Source of the DNA: an uncultured Oscillibacter sp.
GTDB taxonomy: Bacteria > Bacillota > Clostridia > Oscillospirales > Oscillospiraceae
Assembly (NCBI GenBank): GCA_934574045.1
Contig: CAKTMK010000056.1
Span: 1-9,312 of the forward strand
Direction: 5' to 3'
DNA length: 9,312 nucleotides
In this document: positions 1-3,954 of the stretch, piece after piece
Position numbering within the stretch: the first letter of the stretch is position 1
How the letters are laid out: each line of letters begins with the position of its first letter
Translations under genes and position numbers: made by a program
The notes under the pieces: generated by a model
The model's database searches: none
Seen by the model: the letters and a program-made list of their open reading frames with translations, nothing else
What the model was told of the DNA's origin: nothing

Positions 1-186
1 TTTTGCTGTCCAATCCTACCTAGCAGCTGCCGATTTTGTAGTTTTCTCAAATTACTGTCTTATCGGCACACGGCAAAGGCTCCCTTTTTGCTTTTTTATG
101 GCGGATATGCCGCGCCGCCTTCGCACCCGGAAAAGGATATGCCGCGTTGGCGGAAAACGTTCGGCAGAGAGCCGTCCGCCGACAGA
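1..186. other. Non-coding left edge, AT-rich at first
   Basis: No complete gene is visible here. The first ~100 bases are clearly more AT-rich than the rest of the window. On the minus strand a 16-codon open stretch (50 down to 3, beginning TTG, reading LRKLQNRQLLGRIGQQ) runs off the left edge. A TAA at 62-60 closes it upstream and it has no Shine-Dalgarno, so it may be a gene fragment or chance. On the plus strand, 72-96 forms a weak GCAAA/TTTGC hairpin followed by six T, which could terminate a plus-strand gene lying left of the window. A 12-bp direct repeat GGATATGCCGCG occurs at 103-114 and 135-146. All of this is read from the sequence; the interpretations are inference. Confidence 0.4.
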
Positions 187-275
187 GAGCGTCCGGCGGT
201 GCAAGAGCAGGACCGGCGCGGCCCAATGGCCGCACCGGTCCCGGTTTGAAAAACATTTTTCTGTGCCGGACGCTC
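187..275. repeat. Nested inverted repeat after the ABC permease
   Basis: The inner hairpin has 13-bp arms at 211-223 and 228-240 (GACCGGCGCGGCC and GGCCGCACCGGTC) with one G-T pair and a CAAT loop. Perfect 11-bp outer arms lie at 187-197 (GAGCGTCCGGC) and 265-275 (GCCGGACGCTC), the latter reaching into the permease stop codon. No T-run follows the inner stem on the minus strand, so it is a poor intrinsic terminator by sequence. It may stop transcription in another way, stabilise the 3' end of the operon mRNA, or belong to a dispersed palindromic repeat family. The sequence within the window does not decide between these. Confidence 0.5.
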
Positions 276-888
276 AGGCGTACTGCTGCCGGTCATACAG
301 GCGGACGGACAGCGGGACCGAGACGGCGGTGAGCACTACCGCCAGCGCGGGGACGCCAAGCCCCACCAGAGACTGAAGCGCCGCGGGCACGTCGTCCGCC
401 GAGAAGACGCCCTGCACCAGTCCTGCGCCGCCGCAGGCCAGCATGACGATGAACAGCACGAAAAACATCCGGCCTTTTTCCACGCCGAAGCGGAACATGA
501 GCGGCAGCGTCAGCGCGATCATAATGAGGCCGACGCAGAAGGAGGGCAGCACCGCCGAGAGCGGCATACTGTATTCCACCGACAGGAAGCGGCCGAGGAT
601 GCCGTGCGCCGCCAGAGACAACACCGAGGCGATGGCGGTGGCCAGCCAGCCCAGCACGTATTTGCTCAGAACGATGTCCCCGGTCGTGTAGGGCATCATC
701 GCCGCCAGCTCCGGCCACTTGCTCCGCTCGTCATAGGCCATGGCCGTATAGGGCAGCATCCCGCAGTACGCGATGGCGAACACGGAGAGATTCAGCGACG
801 GAACCACGGCAAACACCGCCATCATCAGAAGAAAGATCTTCATCTGCCGGACCAGTACGTAGATATCCTTTTTCAAAAGCGCCTTCAT
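274..888 (-). CDS. ABC-2 type transporter permease
   Basis: Membrane subunit of an ABC transporter of the ABC2_membrane_5-like type, 204 residues. Hydrophobic segments lie at about residues 17-30, 34-50, 78-98, 110-131, 141-161 and 175-195, consistent with six helices. The cytoplasmic stretch DERSKWPELAAMMP (53-66), followed by TTGDIVLSKYVLGW (68-81), resembles the family's conserved 'DE..KW......P....D(I/V)V.SKY' region, on which the assignment rests. I chose the ATG at 888 because it overlaps the ATPase stop as ATGA and has AAGGGGGA upstream. A longer frame reaching 1020 would overlap the ATPase by over 130 bases and begins with non-membrane, arginine/glycine-rich sequence. As last gene of the operon it should pair with the adjacent ATPase as a dimer. 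The substrate is unknown; family members are linked to antibiotic or cell-envelope stress, but nothing here shows the cargo or direction. Confidence 0.88.
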   Translation of the reverse strand: MKALLKKDIYVLVRQMKIFLLMMAVFAVVPSLNLSVFAIAYCGMLPYTAMAYDERSKWPELAAMMPYTTGDIVLSKYVLGWLATAIASVLSLAAHGILGRFLSVEYSMPLSAVLPSFCVGLIMIALTLPLMFRFGVEKGRMFFVLFIVMLACGGAGLVQGVFSADDVPAALQSLVGLGVPALAVVLTAVSVPLSVRLYDRQQYA

Positions 889-1736
889 TTCCGCTTTTCC
901 CCCTTTACCAGATACAGGATTACATCCTCCACGCTGGCCGGCTCCGGCGAAAAGGCCGGGGAGACCAGCGCCCGCTTTACCAGCGCCCGCGCACCGTAGG
1001 GCGACTCCTCCGCGCCGCACACCGCCTCGGCGGGCAGATCCGCCAGCTGGGCGCGGGTGCAGCTCACCACGGCGTATTCCTCCAGCAGGGCGTCCTTTTC
1101 CCTGCAGAAGCGCAGGCGGCCCCTGTGCAGGAACGCGATGTAGTCGCAGAGCTTTTCCAGATCGCTGACGATATGGGACGAGATGAGCACGGAGCGCTCC
1201 GCGTCCCGGGTGAAGTCGGAGAAGATGTCCAGGATCTCGTCCCGCACGATGGGGTCCAGACCGCTGGTGGCCTCGTCCAGGATCAGCAGCTTGGGGTCGT
1301 GGCTCAGCGCCGCGGCGATGGCCAGCTTCATGGTCATGCCCCGGGAATAGTCCCGGAACAGCTTCTTGGGCGGCAGGTCAAAGCGCTTGAGATATCCGTC
1401 GTACATCGCCGCGTCCCAGCGGGCGTAGGTGTCCCGCAGGATGGAGCCGACCTGCTGGGCGTTGAGCGTCTCCGGGAAGTGGGCCTCGTCCAGCACCACG
1501 CCCACGTCCTCCTTCACCTGCTGAAATTCCGGCGCGGCGTTGTCCGTCCCCAGCACCCGGATCGTTCCGCCGTCGGGCCGCAGCGCCCGCATGATGAGCC
1601 GGATGGTGGTGGACTTTCCCGCGCCGTTTTCGCCCACCAGACCGCAGATGCAGCCCTTGGGCAGCTCAAAATTCAGATCCTCTATGGAAAAATCCTTGAA
1701 GTGCTTGCTCACATTTCTGATCTCAATGGCGTTCAT
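885..1736 (-). CDS. ABC transporter ATP-binding protein
   Basis: Cytoplasmic ATPase subunit of 283 residues that should power the permease encoded next. Visible motifs in order: Walker A GENGAGKST (35-43), signature YSRGM (130-134, a common variant of LSGGQ in BcrA/YtrB-type ATPases), Walker B LLILDE (150-155), D-loop SGLD (158-161) and H-loop histidine 188 in ISSHI. The usual Q-loop position reads VVLDEAHFPETL (80-91), with no obvious glutamine, as seen in some exporter ATPases of this type. Residues ~215-283 form a C-terminal extension typical of drug- or peptide-export ATPases. The ATG at 1736 overlaps the regulator stop (ATGA) with GGGGAGG upstream, and the stop overlaps the permease start in the same way, so the three products are probably translationally coupled. 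Substrate unknown. Confidence 0.93.
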   Translation of the reverse strand: MNAIEIRNVSKHFKDFSIEDLNFELPKGCICGLVGENGAGKSTTIRLIMRALRPDGGTIRVLGTDNAAPEFQQVKEDVGVVLDEAHFPETLNAQQVGSILRDTYARWDAAMYDGYLKRFDLPPKKLFRDYSRGMTMKLAIAAALSHDPKLLILDEATSGLDPIVRDEILDIFSDFTRDAERSVLISSHIVSDLEKLCDYIAFLHRGRLRFCREKDALLEEYAVVSCTRAQLADLPAEAVCGAEESPYGARALVKRALVSPAFSPEPASVEDVILYLVKGEKRK

Positions 1737-2119
1737 GCGTCTTCATTCCTCCCCTGTATGATGAGCCGCAGCATTTCCAGCAGCTCACCGTCCGTCATGC
1801 GGCAGCTCCGGGCCAGCTCCGCGGCGCTTTGCAGATGTTCCTCGATCTCCCGCAGGCGGCTCTCCCGGATGAGCTGGGTGTTCTGCTCCGCCACGAAGCA
1901 GCCCTTGCCCGCCACGGTGGTGAGAAAGCCCTGAGCCTCCAGCTCGTCATATGCCCGCTTGGTCGTGATGACCGAGATGCGCAGATCCTTTGCCAGCACC
2001 CGGATGGAGGGCAGCGGCTGCCCCGGCTCCAGCGTCCCGTCCACGATCTGGTCCTTGATCTGGGCGGCGATCTGTTCATAGATCGGCGCGCCGGAGGTGT
2101 TTCTCAATACAATGTCCAA
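1733..2119 (-). CDS. GntR-family regulator, YtrA type
   Basis: One-component transcription factor of 128 residues, first gene of the ABC operon. Residues 1-78 are a GntR winged helix: PIYEQIAAQIKDQI (12-25), the characteristic G-(x)n-PG-x-PLPSIR turn (28-40), recognition helix region ISVITTKRAYDELEAQGF (48-65) and wing VAGKGCFV (69-76). Only ~50 residues follow, mostly helical. That short C-terminus marks the YtrA subfamily, which has a dimerisation helix pair and no large ligand domain. The start is TTG (2119-2117), not ATG: GGGGTGA ends six bases upstream, and no ATG in a suitable place competes. YtrA regulators typically repress their own ABC operon through an inverted repeat at the promoter, and such a site is present at 2191-2219. 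Inducer unknown. The start region is one copy of a tandem duplication. Confidence 0.92.
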   Translation of the reverse strand: MDIVLRNTSGAPIYEQIAAQIKDQIVDGTLEPGQPLPSIRVLAKDLRISVITTKRAYDELEAQGFLTTVAGKGCFVAEQNTQLIRESRLREIEEHLQSAAELARSCRMTDGELLEMLRLIIQGRNEDA

Positions 2120-2175
2120 CCAATATCACCCCGCATACTGTATACGAACAGCAGATACATCAATAGAATGCTCAA
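2104..2175 (-). CDS. Possible 23-codon leader ORF
   Basis: A short frame lies inside the predicted 5' untranslated region of the GntR operon. It starts at TTG (2175-2173), with GAGGTGA ending six bases before, exactly the spacing seen at the regulator's own TTG 56 bases downstream. It reads MSILLMYLLFVYS and then MRGDIGWTLY, and stops at TGA 2106-2104, overlapping the regulator start by 16 bases in another frame. Its first codons align with those of the regulator (TTG-x-ATT-xTA-TTG), because the region is a tandem duplicate. It could be a translated attenuator, a competing start that lowers regulator translation, or an untranslated relic. Translation is inferred from the ribosome binding site only. 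Confidence 0.35.
   Translation of the reverse strand: MSILLMYLLFVYSMRGDIGWTLY
2135..2151. promoter_or_regulatory. Second operator-like copy in the leader
   Basis: ATACTGTA-N5-ACAG repeats the first part of the 2191-2219 site exactly 56 bases downstream in the transcript. It has lost the outer right arm (TACAGTAT). It could be an auxiliary operator, acting as a roadblock or through cooperative binding, or a passive remnant of the tandem duplication. Confidence 0.4.
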
Positions 2176-2190
2176 CTGGTGTCACCTCAC

Positions 2191-2219
2191 ATACTGTACA
2201 TGAACAGTATATACAGTAT
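2191..2219. promoter_or_regulatory. Likely GntR operator over the -10
   Basis: An inverted repeat with perfect 8-bp arms, ATACTGTA (2191-2198) and TACAGTAT (2212-2219), encloses a second dyad ACTGT-N6-ACAGT (2193-2208). It covers the -10 and the expected transcription start, so a bound regulator would block polymerase. YtrA-type repressors are known to bind long dyads at their own promoter; binding by the product of 1733-2119 is inferred from position. Confidence 0.68.
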
Positions 2220-2233
2220 GAACGCTTTGTCAA
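2206..2233 (-). promoter_or_regulatory. Promoter of the GntR-ABC operon
   Basis: On the minus strand TTGACA (2233-2228, perfect -35) is followed after 16 bases by TATACT (2211-2206, five of six to TATAAT). Transcription would start near 2199, giving an ~80-base leader before the regulator's TTG that includes the leader ORF. The sequence fits a vegetative sigma-A promoter and is the only strong candidate upstream of the operon. Confidence 0.8.
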
Positions 2234-2376
2234 GAGAAAATTTGAAGATCGCGGAAAATTTTTTCTCTGGCTATCCGGCCGGAGCGAGAGAGCGCCGCCG
2301 CCGGAACAGCCTGCCGCCGAGGCGAAATGGCGGCCGGGGATGTCCGCCGGGAGGGCTTGTCCGCTTCCCGGACCGA

Positions 2377-2415
2377 AAAGCCGCCGGGGCCTGAACCGTC
2401 GTTCAGGCCCCGGCG
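2377..2415 (-). terminator. Intrinsic terminator of the DUF4397 gene
   Basis: A perfect 15-bp stem (2382-2396 paired with 2401-2415; core GCCGGGGCCTGAAC) with a four-base loop starts eight bases after the stop codon. It is followed on the minus strand by GCTTTTCGG. The stem is very stable but the T-run is short. About 145 bases of further non-coding sequence (2234-2381) separate it from the GntR operon promoter; I see no gene or clear signal there. Confidence 0.72.
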
Positions 2416-2423
2416 TCCGGCGC

Positions 2424-3431
2424 TCAGCGGTCCTGCACCACCATGGTCTGGACGGCGTTCACTGCCGTCCCGCTGCTGAGCAGGAAAACGGTATAGGAGA
2501 TCCCCGCCGCCACGTTGAGATACAGCGACGCCACCGTGTTGGGCACGGGATACATCCCGATAAACGCGCTGTCCAGCGTCTCGATGTCCATCCACGAGGG
2601 GAGGGGCGTCAGGCTGGTCTCGGCGAAGAAGAACTGGTACGCGCCCGGCGCGATGCGCTTGAAGGAGGTGGTCTCTTTATAGCGCACGTCGGCGTAGACC
2701 GCCCGCCCGTCGCCCAGCAGAACGTCCAGCGGGTTGCTGTTGAGCGCCAGATTGCTGACGCGGAAGTTGGCCATGCCGCTGGTGGGCATGCAGCAGGCGT
2801 CGGTGATCTGGAGCAGGTCCAGTCCGCTGGCCGTGTTGATGACGGCGATGGTGGTGGGGTTGCCGCTCTGGAAGGGCATGGTCTTTTGAATGTAGATATA
2901 CCCGTCCGTTCCGGTGACGGTGACAGTGTGGTATCCGGCGGGAATGCGGCTGTATCCGGAGACAGAGGCGTAGTTCAGCCAGTTGACCGCCCGGGTGTTC
3001 CGGATGAGGATGCGGAAGGGGCGGTAGCCGTAGGCGGCGTTCAGGAACCGGACGGTGGCCAGTGCGGTGGTCCCGGGAATGATGGTCACGCCGCCGAAGA
3101 GCGGCCTGCTCCCGCCGAAGCTGGGCAGGGGGATCACGGGGATGTTGGACGAGGAGCTGCCGTTATAGACCGGTCCGCCCTCGCCGGGGTTGGGCAGCGG
3201 GACGACGGGGGTGTGATCCTCGGAGCCGTCATAGACCGGTCCGCCCTCGCCGGGGTTGGGCAGGGGAACGGAGGGCGTCTGATCCTCAGAGCCGTCGTAG
3301 ACCGGCCCGCCCTCGCCGGGGTTGGGCAGCGGGACGACGGGGGTGTGATCCTCAGAGCCGTCGTAGACCGGCCCGCCCTCACCGGGGTTGGGCAGGGGCG
3401 TTACGGGTGTGTCGCTGTTTCTTCTATTCAT
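2424..3431 (-). CDS. DUF4397 domain protein with N-terminal PLPNPGEGG repeats
   Basis: Protein of 335 residues, function unknown. Residues 8-95 are four near-identical 22-residue units (TPVVPLPNPGEGGPVYDGSED), with a degenerate fifth around 99-115 (IPVIPLPSFGGSRPLFGG). Residues ~125-290 are predicted beta-rich and match the DUF4397 pattern: ATVRFLNAAYGYRPFRI, then YSRIPAGYHTVTVTGTDG, then FRVSNLALNSNPLDVLL and APGAYQFFFAE. This gives two similar beta-sandwich-like halves, each starting with a 'R(F/V)xNxA' strand. The tail (295-335) holds NVAAGISYTVFLLSSG and ends near MVVQDR. DUF4397 proteins are often exported, but I see no signal peptide, lipobox, LPXTG or membrane segment, so location is open: cytoplasm, spore layer or non-classical export. 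The ATG at 3431 lacks an adjacent Shine-Dalgarno; a strong GGAGG lies ~32 bases upstream beyond a hairpin. It is divergent from the BlaI-type gene and appears monocistronic. Confidence 0.85.
   Translation of the reverse strand: MNRRNSDTPVTPLPNPGEGGPVYDGSEDHTPVVPLPNPGEGGPVYDGSEDQTPSVPLPNPGEGGPVYDGSEDHTPVVPLPNPGEGGPVYNGSSSSNIPVIPLPSFGGSRPLFGGVTIIPGTTALATVRFLNAAYGYRPFRILIRNTRAVNWLNYASVSGYSRIPAGYHTVTVTGTDGYIYIQKTMPFQSGNPTTIAVINTASGLDLLQITDACCMPTSGMANFRVSNLALNSNPLDVLLGDGRAVYADVRYKETTSFKRIAPGAYQFFFAETSLTPLPSWMDIETLDSAFIGMYPVPNTVASLYLNVAAGISYTVFLLSSGTAVNAVQTMVVQDR
3147..3410 (-). repeat. 66-bp coding tandem repeats, four units
   Basis: Four consecutive 66-bp units (3410-3345, 3344-3279, 3278-3213, 3212-3147) encode the PLPNPGEGGPVYDGSED repeat. 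They differ mainly at silent positions, and the residues after TP alternate (VT, VV, SV, VV). High DNA identity suggests recent expansion or ongoing slippage/recombination, so copy number may vary between strains. The fourth unit ends in GSSSS, marking the transition to the folded domain. Confidence 0.9.
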
Positions 3432-3440
3432 ATCACGATC

Positions 3441-3473
3441 GACCGGGACGGGCCGCCCCGGTCTTCCTCCTCT
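3441..3473 (-). promoter_or_regulatory. Displaced RBS with intervening hairpin
   Basis: On the minus strand GAGAGGAGG (3473-3465) is followed by a hairpin with 7-bp arms (GACCGGG 3463-3457 / CCCGGTC 3447-3441, plus two inner pairs), then nine bases, then the ATG of the DUF4397 gene. The linear distance from GGAGG to ATG is too long for initiation. If the hairpin folds, the effective distance becomes about 11 bases. A TATACT at 3493-3488, without a convincing -35, could be the -10 of the promoter for this leader. Confidence 0.45.
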
Positions 3474-3521
3474 CAGTCTTGTGCTCCAGTATATTCTCCG
3501 GCGTGCGAGAGGGTGCGGGGC

Positions 3522-3550
3522 TTGACAAAACGGGTCTATTGTTATAGACT
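3522..3550 (+). promoter_or_regulatory. Promoter of the BlaI-M56 operon
   Basis: TTGACA (3522-3527, perfect -35), a 17-base spacer and TAGACT (3545-3550, four of six to TATAAT). The -10 lies inside the left arm of the operator palindrome, and transcription would start at about 3557, between the two dyads. The weaker -10 suits a repressible promoter. Confidence 0.75.
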
Positions 3551-3576
3551 ACCAGCATAGTCTATAACAATAGACC
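3533..3576. promoter_or_regulatory. Paired BlaI/MecI-type operators
   Basis: A perfect 19-bp inverted repeat, GGTCTATTGTTATAGACTA (3533-3551) and its complement (3558-3576), surrounds a six-base centre CCAGCA. Each arm is itself a dyad: GTCTAT-N4-ATAGAC at 3534-3549 and again at 3560-3575, with centres 26 bp apart. This is the arrangement expected for two repressor dimers sitting side by side on the -10 and the early transcript. BlaI/MecI proteins bind such short dyads at their own promoters (known for the family). The exact half-site here (GTCTAT) differs from the staphylococcal TACA/TGTA motif. Confidence 0.82.
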
Positions 3577-3588
3577 GAGGAGGACGCT

Positions 3589-3954
3589 ATGGCATATCAG
3601 CTTTGCGACAGTGAATACCGATTCATGCAGGTGGTGTGGGACAGCGCGCCCGTTTCCTCCGGGGAGCTGGTGGAGCTGTGCCGGGAGCGGCTGGGGTGGA
3701 AGAAATCCACCACGTATACCGTGCTGAAAAAGCTGTGCGGCAAGGGGCTTGTGCGCAATGAAAACGCGCGGGTGACGGTGCTGGCGGCGCGGGAGACGGT
3801 GACGGCGCAGGCGGCGGAGGAGTTTGTGGACCGGACGTTTTCCGGCAGCCTGCCGCTGTTTCTGACGGCGTTTATGGGCGGCCGCGCCCTCTCCGCCAAG
3901 GAGGCGGAGGAGCTTAAGCAGCTCATCGACGCCCACAGGGAGGATGCGGTATGA
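3589..3954 (+). CDS. BlaI/MecI-family transcriptional repressor
   Basis: Repressor of 121 residues, the usual length for the family. Residues 5-68 are the winged helix: LCDSEYRFMQVVWDSAPVSS, then GELVELCRERLGWKKSTTYTVLKKLCGKGLV (25-55), with KKSTTYTVLKKL as the recognition helix. Residues 70-121 give the helical dimerisation part (SGSLPLFLTAFMGGRALSAKEAEELKQLI), where family members are cleaved when the membrane partner is activated. The cut site is not assigned here. The ATG at 3589 follows GAGGAGG with a five-base gap. The promoter immediately upstream carries two dyads, so autorepression is expected. The gene overlaps the M56 metalloprotease start by four bases (ATGA), the classic blaI-blaR1 or mecI-mecR1 pairing. 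Confidence 0.93.
   Translation: MAYQLCDSEYRFMQVVWDSAPVSSGELVELCRERLGWKKSTTYTVLKKLCGKGLVRNENARVTVLAARETVTAQAAEEFVDRTFSGSLPLFLTAFMGGRALSAKEAEELKQLIDAHREDAV

Larger units (their letters stand above)
2104..2215. repeat. 56-bp diverged tandem duplication
   Basis: 2104-2159 and 2160-2215 align without gaps at a 56-base offset, with 43 of 56 positions identical by my count. The best conserved part, 2126-2159 versus 2182-2215, matches at 28 of 34. Each copy holds ATACTGTA followed by GAACAG, a Shine-Dalgarno (revcomp GGTGA), a 6-base spacer and a TTG start with similar first codons. The -35/-10 pair exists only at the distal copy. The 56-base offset is not a multiple of three, so the two TTG codons open different frames. 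Divergence with retention of the operator core, Shine-Dalgarno and start codon suggests that both copies are functional. Confidence 0.8.

Noticed and set aside
211..240. Classical intrinsic terminator for the ABC operon
   Set aside because: The stem is strong, but no T-run follows on either strand, so I list it as an inverted repeat rather than a terminator.
889..1020. Longer N-terminus for the ABC permease (start at 1020)
   Set aside because: It would overlap the ATPase by 136 bases and add 44 Gly/Arg-rich residues before a normal membrane-protein start. The ATGA overlap at 885-888 matches the previous gene pair.
3147..3410. Regular 66-bp repeats as a possible CRISPR array
   Set aside because: The units are directly adjacent without variable spacers, and they are in frame within a protein whose amino acid repeat is conserved.
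2097..3560. 487-codon open frame on the plus strand across the DUF4397 gene
   Set aside because: It runs through the GntR promoter, the terminator hairpin and the complement of the 66-bp repeats. Its protein is low-complexity and has no start signal.
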